A stretch of DNA of 64,000 nucleotides from an uncultured Eubacteriales bacterium (GTDB lineage: Bacteria; Bacillota; Clostridia; Oscillospirales; Acutalibacteraceae). A program made the translations under genes and the position numbers. Of this stretch, positions 27,701-33,419 are shown piece by piece. Location of the stretch: positions 1-64,000 of the forward strand of contig UQEY01000001.1 in NCBI GenBank assembly GCA_900540235.1. The letters are read 5' to 3'. Position 1 is the first letter of the stretch. Every line of letters starts with the position of its first letter. The notes under the pieces are model-generated. The model was not told the DNA's origin and did no database searches. It saw only the letters and a program-made list of their open reading frames with translations.

Positions 27701-28075
27701 AGGCAAAAATATATCCTTACTTTTAATACCGAAATTATCATAAAAATAATTGTTGCCGAGCATTATGTTTCTTGAAATAGATTCAGGTGACGGAATGTTA
27801 ACATCACCGTTTTCATACTCGGAACCTGCCGGGTACCAATTTTGAAGTCTTACATATTTTTTGATTTGCTCAAATGCTTTAGGATAATATTCCTTAATAA
27901 GTTCATATCTGTAAGCGCCCTCAAAGTTAAAACGATACTTTGGATATTTTTCAATCAAATCAAAATTTTTGCTAAGTGTGTCAGGAATAAATTTTTCAAC
28001 TGTGTCCGCAATAGTCCATCTCCAAACTGTGTCAAGATGAGAAGTTGCGACCATATATGCTGTTTTTTTCTGCAT
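24767..28075 (-). CDS. Alpha-mannosidase, glycoside hydrolase family 38
   Basis: Hydrolyses terminal alpha-mannosyl residues, retaining the anomer; probably cytoplasmic, as no signal peptide is present. The 1102-residue protein has the GH38 zinc-site motif HLDTVW (His13, Asp15) and the catalytic region LPDCFGFGAQLPQI with the likely nucleophile at Asp126. A metal-site and substrate histidine segment KHQFHDDITGTS lies near residue 350, in the central alpha-helical domain, followed by the C-terminal beta domains. The length is normal for bacterial GH38. A small unknown gene lies just upstream in the same direction. No mannose importer is adjacent, although two GPH symporters are in the window. 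Confidence 0.85.
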   Translation of the reverse strand: MQKKTAYMVATSHLDTVWRWTIADTVEKFIPDTLSKNFDLIEKYPKYRFNFEGAYRYELIKEYYPKAFEQIKKYVRLQNWYPAGSEYENGDVNIPSPESISRNIMLGNNYFYDNFGIKSKDIFLPDCFGFGAQLPQIISDAGLIGFTTQKLSWGSAYGIPFDIGMWVAPNGKEVGASFNAKSYRYKLDGDVRGDLSVIDGIAKCASETNMKLPWVNHLYGTGDWGGSPTEESVKNVCKSNSENRYNPLFEVKSARSDKVFVDLKRYVRGSNGKYIPRVKGDMLMTNHGAGCYTSRTQSKRLDYQSEQMAHTAEFACSFASLCGTYDYPKENLNKAWKRTIKHQFHDDITGTSLMEVYNDAWDDYYSSIAQFKGEFTSSLQALARDMDTSWIPQNGVAISVSNPTQYRRIESVNAKIRLNVNTPFVKVINKQKQEVPCQIVSKTGKTFEIIFEADVPSYAVHIYAVVASDEECKVQTDLKVTLHTLENSKYKVIFNKNGDLAYLLDKELGKQVIKAPIKFALLKDVGSLAYPSWELRKQDIDKDPYCYANTPEFEIVENGPARIAIKITREAEYSTITQIVSLYPNSEVIRVDNFIDWRTRRTLLKAVFPLSAQNDVAKYDSGIGYTERGNNKENLYEVPAQKWADITDKSGEFGVSILTDCKHGWDKPDDNTLRLSCIHSPLGAFTKETRQDLQDLGRNCFSFGIYSHKGDIDNGTNKQSLIFARKMLTVQIRSQKEKGEFSQVASLIKMSHDNVIVRAVKISEYDKNSLIVRLNNATDIEQKNAALSVYREFEEVDEVNTSEEFICRHEAAKDRVIRVNLKPFETVTLKIKFKEAEKCEHNNIYKPMRLTYNVKAFTNYDNMKHIIFQGSGYSLPIDLIDRNIKVGGIDFYIPHGNNKNKKPRFDALACRGQKIKLNGDFEQVYILAGAVGDEDIEETFKIDAAMHNVKIKSMTAPYSKWDMYGLNQVAHTDDKTSFGYEFTHLHHPEGNIVKKARIYLYSFNVKNKHIIKLPKNNKIVIFAMTSAKKSEYTNLATDIIDIVEDGYDFGKIPPIDKLTDKTEALTIRAGKIQDQYNGGKGKGFKRDNIITNIIRSYTKSEW

Positions 28076-28096
28076 AATAATACCTGCTTATTTCAT

Positions 28097-28315
28097 TTAT
28101 TTTTCAATGATTTCATATGTAAATTCATACTTTTCCTGAAGTGCCTTTACTTTGTCTTCGTTATCTTCAATAAAAGTAGGAGTGTAAACGCTTTTTCCGT
28201 CAACGCTGTAATCTTTAACTATCTGATTAAGTGCTTCCCAAGCTTCAGCTTCTTTTTCGTATCCTTCCTCAAACTTGATAAGAAATTCTTTGTGTTTTGG
28301 TAAAATTGCTTTCAT
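28097..28315 (-). CDS. Small acidic protein, unknown
   Basis: A 72-residue soluble, highly charged protein without membrane segments, cysteines or a motif I recognise. It reads as two helices (LPKHKEFLIKFEEGYEKEAEAWEAL and NEDKVKALQEKYEFTYEIIEK by composition) around a short YTPTF turn. It ends 21 bases before the mannosidase start and has AGAAAGG upstream of its ATG, so the two are probably co-transcribed. Length and codon use fit a real gene, and nothing further can be inferred. Confidence 0.55.
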   Translation of the reverse strand: MKAILPKHKEFLIKFEEGYEKEAEAWEALNQIVKDYSVDGKSVYTPTFIEDNEDKVKALQEKYEFTYEIIEK

Positions 28316-28380
28316 AATATTAAATACCTTTCTGATTTTTACTAATTTATTATATTATTTTATTGTTAATAATTCAATAC

Positions 28381-29448
28381 CTAATTAAATTCTTTAACTA
28401 TTAGTTTTGCTTTTTCAAAAAGAAGCTTTTCAGCGTTTTTCATTGCATAGTCAACGCTTGTGTTTTTGTCGGTTAACGAATACATTTTATCTCCAAGCTT
28501 AACATTATCGATGCTTCCACTCAAAATAATACATTTTTTGCCGTGCTTTTTGCAAATTTCGCTTATTTTGTAAGGAAGTTTACCCATAATAGTTTGGTTG
28601 TCCGTTTTGCCCTCACCGGTGATTACAATGTCACTTTTTTCTATTTCTTTTTCAAGGTCGCAAGCTTTAGCAAGTATATCAAAACCACTCTTTATTTCGC
28701 CGCCGTAGACCGAATATAACCCTGCGCATATTCCTCCTGCCGCACCGCCGCCTTTAACATCTCTAATGTCTTTTGGAAGGAATGCATTAATCATTTTAAG
28801 CCCATCATCAAGCACTTTTACATCTTCTTTTCCTGCGCCCTTTTGAGGAGCGAATACATAAGCTGCACCGTTTTTGCCAAAATAAACATTTTCAACATCA
28901 CAAGCGTATGTAAAGTGAATGTCCTTTACCATATTTGTAAAACCTGCACCGTAAATATTGATTAAATCTTTACCGGTCGGGTAGTCAATTTCATCCCCGT
29001 CAATATCTCTGAACACAGCTCCCAAAGCAGCAAGTGCACCGGCGCCGCCGTCACAGCATCCGCTTCCGCCCAATCCAAGTATAATATTCTTAAAACCCTT
29101 TGATACAGCAAATTTTATAAGTTCACCCGTGCCGTAAGATGTAGCGTTCATAACATCCTTTTTCTTCTGCAAACCGCTCGCAGTTGCGCTCTCAATTATA
29201 GCTGTGTCACCATATGTGTATATGTGCGCCTTGATAGGTCTTGCATAAATGTCACAAGCACGAGTGTAAAGTATATCACCATTACAAAAATCGCTTAAAC
29301 ATTCGCCAAAACCCTCGCCTCCGTCTGCAAAAGGCAAGCATTCAACATTGTGATTTCCTGCGCTTTCAATTCCGTTTTTTATGCTTTTACAAACTTCTTT
29401 TGAACTTAGGCTTCCTTTAAAACTGTCCGGCACAATCAATATGTTCAT
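28381..29448 (-). CDS. Glycerate kinase (GarK/GlxK family)
   Basis: Phosphorylates D-glycerate, feeding it into glycolysis. The 355-residue protein has the family start ILIVPDSFKGSLSSKEVCKSI, the glycine-rich GLGGSGCCDGGAGALAALGA (about 124-143), GGGAAGGICAG and DIVITGEGKTDNQT. The stop of the preceding yaiI-like gene lies 32 bases inside this gene's start, so translation is coupled. The product position (2- or 3-phosphoglycerate) cannot be read from the sequence. Confidence 0.9.
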   Translation of the reverse strand: MNILIVPDSFKGSLSSKEVCKSIKNGIESAGNHNVECLPFADGGEGFGECLSDFCNGDILYTRACDIYARPIKAHIYTYGDTAIIESATASGLQKKKDVMNATSYGTGELIKFAVSKGFKNIILGLGGSGCCDGGAGALAALGAVFRDIDGDEIDYPTGKDLINIYGAGFTNMVKDIHFTYACDVENVYFGKNGAAYVFAPQKGAGKEDVKVLDDGLKMINAFLPKDIRDVKGGGAAGGICAGLYSVYGGEIKSGFDILAKACDLEKEIEKSDIVITGEGKTDNQTIMGKLPYKISEICKKHGKKCIILSGSIDNVKLGDKMYSLTDKNTSVDYAMKNAEKLLFEKAKLIVKEFN

Positions 29449-29872
29449 TTATTACTCTCCTTAATGTTTCTTCAAATTTTTTGTCTTGCTCACTTGTCCT
29501 TTTAGACGGACCTTTCAGGTGCTTTCCGCTTCTTCTCGCTTTTTTGGCAAGGTGGCGTGAGGTTAGCAGAGTGTCAATGTTAAATTCACTTATAACAAGT
29601 CCGTTTTGGTTAATTACCAAAGCACCTTTTGAAAGTGCCATTGCCGATAAACCGTAATCTTGACTTATTACAATATCGCTTTTTTCACACTTGTTGACAA
29701 GAGCAAAATCGGCACTGTCCGCTCCTTTTCCTACTGTAATAACCTGTACATCGTCAATATTAAATTCGTGGCTCGTATCGCAAAAAATGATACTTTTTAT
29801 ACCAAACTCTTTTCCAATCTCGATTGCTTTCTTGGTAACAGGGCAACCGTCTGCATCAATTAAAATTTTCAT
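29417..29872 (-). CDS. YaiI/YqxD family protein (DUF188)
   Basis: A 151-residue protein of the UPF0178/DUF188 family, with a PIN-like nuclease fold predicted for the family. It has the N-terminal ILIDADGCPV, an SQDYGLSAMAL stretch and the basic RHLAKKARRSGKHLKGPSKRT near the C-terminus, all typical. I start at the ATG at 29872; a longer frame from 29959 crosses the divergent promoter and the opposite gene's start. It overlaps the glycerate kinase gene by 32 bases. The biological role is unknown. Confidence 0.85.
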   Translation of the reverse strand: MKILIDADGCPVTKKAIEIGKEFGIKSIIFCDTSHEFNIDDVQVITVGKGADSADFALVNKCEKSDIVISQDYGLSAMALSKGALVINQNGLVISEFNIDTLLTSRHLAKKARRSGKHLKGPSKRTSEQDKKFEETLRRVINEHIDCAGQF

Positions 29873-29877
29873 ATTAT

Positions 29878-29920
29878 AATAATAACATAATTGTAATAAC
29901 CTTGCAAATATGTTATTATT
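29878..29920. promoter_or_regulatory. Symmetrical divergent promoter region
   Basis: A perfect 12-bp inverted repeat (AATAATAACATA at 29878-29889, TATGTTATTATT at 29909-29920) fills the 63-base gap between the YaiI gene and the histidine phosphatase gene. Overlapping opposed promoters can be read: rightward TTGTAA-17-TATTAT (29891-29919) and leftward TTGCAA-17-TTATTA (29908-29880). Confidence 0.4.
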
Positions 29921-29935
29921 TTTACGGTGATATTT

Positions 29936-30652
29936 ATGAAACTTATTATTATTCGTCACGGCGACCCTGATTATGAAAACGATACTTTAACCGTAAAGGG
30001 CGTGCGTGAAGCAAAACTTTTGAGTGAGCGTATATCAAAACTTGATGTAAAGGCATTTTACTGTTCACCTCTCGGCAGAGCGCAAGATACTGCATCTTAC
30101 ACTCTCTTAAAAATGAAGCGTACGGCTGAAACTTTACCGTGGCTTTGCGAGTTTGAGGGCAAGATTATTGATGGCGACAAACTTGTTCAGTGCTGGGATA
30201 GGCTTCCGAGCAGTTGGACAAAATATCCTCAGCATTACGATTATAATACTTGGTATAATTCTGAAATTATGAAGAACAGTAATGTAGAGGAAAAATATAA
30301 AGAAGTTTGCAGCGGTATTGATGAACTTCTTAAAAAGCATGGCTATGAGCACCATGGCAATGTTTATAAAGTAAATGATTCAAACCATGATACAGTCGTT
30401 CTCTTTTGTCATTTTGGCGTTGAAAGTGTAATTCTTTCTCATATAATGTCGTGCTCACCAATGATTTTTTGGCACAATTTTGTTGCTCTTCCAACATCTG
30501 TAACTACGCTCATTACCGAGGAAAGAGAGCGGGGGATAGCAACTTTTCGTTGCCGGCAGTTTGGCGATGTCAGTCATCTTTATGCCGGAGGAGAAGAGCT
30601 TTCTTTTCAGGCTCGTTTTTGCGAATGTTTTGATGATGATACAAGGCACTGA
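29936..30652 (+). CDS. Histidine phosphatase family protein
   Basis: A 238-residue phosphatase of the phosphoglycerate-mutase-like clan. It has the N-terminal catalytic motif RHG (LIIIRHGDPDYENDTLTVKG), YCSPLGRAQDTA, and a late His in LFCHFGVE that completes the active site. I start at the ATG at 29936; an in-frame GTG at 29927 lies within the likely ribosome site. The C-terminal 60 residues carry an insert beyond the minimal domain. The substrate is unknown, and the divergent neighbour (glycerate kinase side) is only weak context. Confidence 0.85.
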   Translation: MKLIIIRHGDPDYENDTLTVKGVREAKLLSERISKLDVKAFYCSPLGRAQDTASYTLLKMKRTAETLPWLCEFEGKIIDGDKLVQCWDRLPSSWTKYPQHYDYNTWYNSEIMKNSNVEEKYKEVCSGIDELLKKHGYEHHGNVYKVNDSNHDTVVLFCHFGVESVILSHIMSCSPMIFWHNFVALPTSVTTLITEERERGIATFRCRQFGDVSHLYAGGEELSFQARFCECFDDDTRH

Positions 30653-30770
30653 TTGTACATTTTCTCATTTTTATATGTAAAATACCAAATATAATATTGT
30701 TTTATTGTCAATAATATAGTATTATATTGTATAAAGTAAACTAAAATTAGAGATGGGAATGTAAAAATTT

Positions 30771-32174
30771 ATGGAAAATAACAATGCGAAGTTTAAACCT
30801 TTTGGGTTTAAGGACAAAATAGGTTATATGTTCGGTGACTTCGGTAATGATTTAACCTTTTTGCTTTCATCGAGCTTTCTTATGAAGTTTTATACCGATG
30901 TTATGGATGTTGACGGTTATATCGTCGGTATTATTATGATGATTGCTCGATTTGTTGACGCATTTACCGATATTGCTATGGGTCGTATTTGCGATAAAAG
31001 TAAGATGACTGCGGTAGGTAAGTTTAAACCGTGGATAAGAAGAATGTGCGGCCCTGTTGCGATTGTGTCGTTTTTGATGTATCAAAGTTCTCTTTCAGGT
31101 TTACCGAAAACTGCTAAGGTAGTTTATCTTTTTGTAACATATATTCTTTGGGGTTCTGTATTTTATACTTCAATCAATATTCCTTATGGCTCAATGGCTT
31201 CCGCTATTTCCGACAACCCTAATGACAGGCAGTCGCTTTCAACATTCAGAACCATGGGCGGTATGTTTGCCGGTGCAATAATTATGGCTGTTGTGCCTCT
31301 TATTATTTATAATAAGGAAAACGGCAATGATGTTATCAGCGGTACTAAGTTTACTATTGTGGCAGGTGTTTGCTCCGTTTTTGCGGTTGTTTGCTATCTT
31401 CTTTGCTATACTCTCACTACCGAGCGTGTAAGGGCAGAAGTTACTCAAGCTGAACTTAAAAGAAATAATCTCGGCAGAATGTTAAAGAATGCATTTAAAA
31501 ACCGTGCGCTTATTTCTATTATTGTAGCTTCAATATTTATGCTTATTTCTCAGCTTACAATTCAGCAAATGGCAAATTATGTTTTTCCTAACTACTATGG
31601 CGACGCAAAGGTTCAAAGCCTTTCTGTTGTTATGATGGGTGGCGGTATGCTCATTGCCGCTATTATCGCTAAGCCTTTGGCTGCTAAGTTCGGTAAGGCT
31701 GAAATCAGCGTGGCTTCAAATATGCTTGCCGGTATCGTAAGTTTGCTTCTCTATTTTATAAGACCTCAAAATGTTTGGGTTTATGTCGGACTTCAATTCC
31801 TTTGCTGGTTCGGTCTTGGCGTATTTTCAATGGTTGTTTGGGCACTTATTACCGATGTTATCGATTACTCCGAAATTAAAAACGGTATTCGTGAGGACGG
31901 TTCCGTTTACGCTCTTTATTCATTTGCAAGAAAGCTCGGTCAAGCATTAACTTCAGGTCTTTCAGGTGCGCTTCTTTCAATGATTGGATATAAGAAGTCT
32001 ACTGCTTTTGACCCTCAGGTTAAAGAGGGCATATTTGATATTTCAACCCTCGTTCCTGCAATCAGCTTTATTTTGCTTGCGCTTATTCTTTGGTTTTGGT
32101 ATCCGCTTAAAAAGAAGATTGTTGATTCTAATGTTGAATATCTCAGAAAAAAGCACGGCGAAACTAACGAATAA
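30771..32174 (+). CDS. GPH-family sugar:cation symporter (second copy)
   Basis: A 467-residue MFS-fold transporter of the glycoside-pentoside-hexuronide family, similar in build to the gene at 8644-10041. Motifs: KIGYMFGDFGNDLTFLLSSSFL at the start, VDAFTDIAMGRICDKSK (about 63-79) at the cation site, and DVIDYSEIKNGIREDGS (about 362-378). The cytoplasmic tail is short. It is a single-gene unit followed by a repeat copy and a terminator. The transported sugar cannot be assigned. Confidence 0.85.
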   Translation: MENNNAKFKPFGFKDKIGYMFGDFGNDLTFLLSSSFLMKFYTDVMDVDGYIVGIIMMIARFVDAFTDIAMGRICDKSKMTAVGKFKPWIRRMCGPVAIVSFLMYQSSLSGLPKTAKVVYLFVTYILWGSVFYTSINIPYGSMASAISDNPNDRQSLSTFRTMGGMFAGAIIMAVVPLIIYNKENGNDVISGTKFTIVAGVCSVFAVVCYLLCYTLTTERVRAEVTQAELKRNNLGRMLKNAFKNRALISIIVASIFMLISQLTIQQMANYVFPNYYGDAKVQSLSVVMMGGGMLIAAIIAKPLAAKFGKAEISVASNMLAGIVSLLLYFIRPQNVWVYVGLQFLCWFGLGVFSMVVWALITDVIDYSEIKNGIREDGSVYALYSFARKLGQALTSGLSGALLSMIGYKKSTAFDPQVKEGIFDISTLVPAISFILLALILWFWYPLKKKIVDSNVEYLRKKHGETNE

Positions 32175-32177
32175 AAT

Positions 32178-32207
32178 AAAAATATTGTAGTGGTGAACAT
32201 TGTTTGC
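32178..32207. repeat. Dispersed intergenic repeat, copy B
   Basis: Matches 8601-8630 at 26 of 30 bases. The internal hairpin is kept through compensating G-U pairs (GTGAAC / GTTTGC), which suggests the structure matters or the copies diverged mainly by transitions. Confidence 0.5.
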
Positions 32208-32225
32208 TGCAAACAACATAAAATA

Positions 32226-32260
32226 AAAGACGGTGCAGTTGATTCTGTACCGTCTTTCTT
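32226..32260. terminator. Bidirectional terminator between the GPH symporter and dtxR-type genes
   Basis: The stem AAAGACGGTGCAG / CTGTACCGTCTTT (one G-U pair) has a 6-base loop. Confidence 0.8.
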
Positions 32261-32286
32261 AATAAGCAAAATATTTAATTATAACA

Positions 32287-32649
32287 TTATAACTTTGCAA
32301 TCTTTTTAATAGCTTCAAAGCTTTCACTTGAAATGATATGCTCAATTCTGCACGCATCCTCAGCGGCGGTTTTAGCGTCAACGCCAAGGCTTACAAGCCA
32401 TTTTGAAATGGTAGTATGCCTTTCATAAATTTTCTCTGCAATTTGCCTGCCCGATTCAAGCAATGTTATGTATCCTGCACCGTCAACTTCAATGTATCCG
32501 TTTTCTCTCAAATTCTTCATTGCAACGCTTACGCTTGGTTTAGAAAAGCCGAGTTCGTTAGCAATGTCTATTGAACGAACAGCACCGTTCTTGTTTTTTA
32601 ATACCAATATTGTTTCAAGGTAATTTTCGGCTGATTCCTGAATTTTCAT
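32287..32649 (-). CDS. DtxR/MntR-family metal-dependent repressor
   Basis: A 120-residue metal-sensing repressor. A winged helix-turn-helix (SAENYLETILVLKNKNGAVRSIDIANELGFSKPSVSVAMKNLRENGY) is followed by the metal-binding helices with DACRIEHIISSESFE. There is no C-terminal SH3-like domain, as in MntR and short clostridial members. I start at the ATG at 32649; upstream in-frame codons to 32712 have no ribosome site. It is divergent from feoA across an intergenic region holding three GTTAG-N6-CTAAC sites, so it almost certainly represses the feo genes, with Fe(II) the likely co-repressor. Confidence 0.88.
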   Translation of the reverse strand: MKIQESAENYLETILVLKNKNGAVRSIDIANELGFSKPSVSVAMKNLRENGYIEVDGAGYITLLESGRQIAEKIYERHTTISKWLVSLGVDAKTAAEDACRIEHIISSESFEAIKKIAKL

Positions 32650-32738
32650 ATGACACCTTCGCTTATTACATAATATACAATATATTATAACATTAATCTG
32701 ACATTTTTTCAAGTTTTATAAAAAGTTTAAAATTTCTC

Positions 32739-32767
32739 TTGACAAAGAAGTTAGTCGGTGCTAACAT
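32739..32767 (+). promoter_or_regulatory. feo promoter
   Basis: TTGACA (32739-32744) and TAACAT (32762-32767) have a 17-base spacer. The first operator copy (32750-32765) lies between and over the boxes. Confidence 0.65.
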
Positions 32768-32810
32768 ATAGACAGTTAGAAAATACTAACAAATGTTAGC
32801 AGCGCCTAAC
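32750..32810. promoter_or_regulatory. Three tandem DtxR-type operators before feoA
   Basis: The 16-base inverted repeat GTTAG-N6-CTAAC occurs at 32750-32765, 32775-32790 and 32795-32810, with perfect 5-base arms in all three. Centres are 25 and 20 bases apart. The sites cover the spacer, the start point and the early leader, a layout suited to tight repression. Confidence 0.8.
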
Positions 32811-32840
32811 ATAATGATTTATGTAAAGGATGTGTATATT

Positions 32841-33053
32841 ATGATGCCTCTTACTTTAGCGGACGCAGGTGAAGATTTCATCATTCAGCGTATTGCAGGC
32901 AAACCGGAAATTAAATCTCATTTAGCCGACCTTGGCTTTGTTGTGGGTGGCAATGTTACGGTTATATCTTCACATTCAGGCAATGTTATTGTTAATGTTA
33001 AAGGCGCAAGAATCGCAATAAGCGAAGGTATGGCGCAAAAGATTTTTGTTTAA
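32841..33053 (+). CDS. feoA: FeoA domain protein 1
   Basis: A 70-residue SH3-like protein that assists FeoB in ferrous iron uptake. Motifs: PLTLADAGEDFIIQRIAG, LADLGFVVGGNVTVIS and the closing AKGARIAISEGMA-type strand (KGARIAISEGMAQKIFV). I start at the ATG pair at 32841, with AAAGGA upstream, because the longer reading from 32793 covers the third operator. It is the first gene of the feo operon. Confidence 0.88.
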   Translation: MMPLTLADAGEDFIIQRIAGKPEIKSHLADLGFVVGGNVTVISSHSGNVIVNVKGARIAISEGMAQKIFV

Positions 33054-33086
33054 TATTAATTTTAAATAAATTAAGGAGGGAACAGG

Positions 33087-33308
33087 ATGAACACTTTAAA
33101 GCAAATAAAAGTAGGTCAAACCTGTATCGTAAAGAAAGTACACGGTGAGGGTGCTTTAAGGCGAAGAATTATGGATATGGGTATTACAAAAGGTGTTGAA
33201 ATTTATGTAAGAAAAGTAGCACCTCTCGGTGACCCGATTGAAATTACTGTAAGAGATTATGAACTTTCAGTTCGTAAAGGTGATGCAGAACTTATTGAGG
33301 TTGAATAA
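33087..33308 (+). CDS. feoA: FeoA domain protein 2
   Basis: A 73-residue second FeoA protein: LKQIKVGQTCIVKKVHGEGALRRRIMDMGITKGVEIYVRKVAPLGDPIEI is the classic FeoA core. Two separate FeoA proteins before FeoB are common in Clostridia. GGAGGG precedes the ATG. A weak terminator and two more operators separate it from feoB. Confidence 0.9.
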   Translation: MNTLKQIKVGQTCIVKKVHGEGALRRRIMDMGITKGVEIYVRKVAPLGDPIEITVRDYELSVRKGDAELIEVE

Positions 33309-33314
33309 TTATTT

Positions 33315-33333
33315 GGGCGCAGCCCTTTTTTTT
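33315..33333 (+). terminator. Short attenuating terminator between feoA2 and feoB
   Basis: The stem GGGC / GCCC with a 3-base loop is followed by eight T. The 4-bp stem is short, so partial read-through is expected. Confidence 0.5.
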
Positions 33334-33343
33334 AGATGTGGCA

Positions 33344-33379
33344 GTTAGCCGAAACTAATAAAAATTAGCTGTCCCTAAC
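33344..33379. promoter_or_regulatory. Two further DtxR-type operators before feoB
   Basis: GTTAG-N6-CTAAT (33344-33359) and ATTAG-N6-CTAAC (33364-33379) repeat the motif found before feoA, with centres 20 bases apart as in the upstream pair. This implies a second repressed promoter or a roadblock in front of feoB. Confidence 0.75.
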
Positions 33380-33419
33380 AAATTTGGCGATTTATTTAAT
33401 ATGAAAGGATATACATAAT

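Noticed and set aside
24767..28075. Several plus-strand ORFs of 60-150 codons inside the mannosidase gene
   Set aside because: They are antisense shadows of a long, motif-bearing GH38 gene, without ribosome sites or recognisable domains.
23140..28075. Sporulation genes (spoIIGA, sigE, sigG) after ftsZ
   Set aside because: The region after ftsZ holds only terminators, the DnaA-like sites and the mannosidase gene.
29873..29959. Longer N-terminus for the YaiI protein
   Set aside because: The extra 29 residues cross the divergent promoter and opposite start, and the family begins at MKILIDADGCPV.
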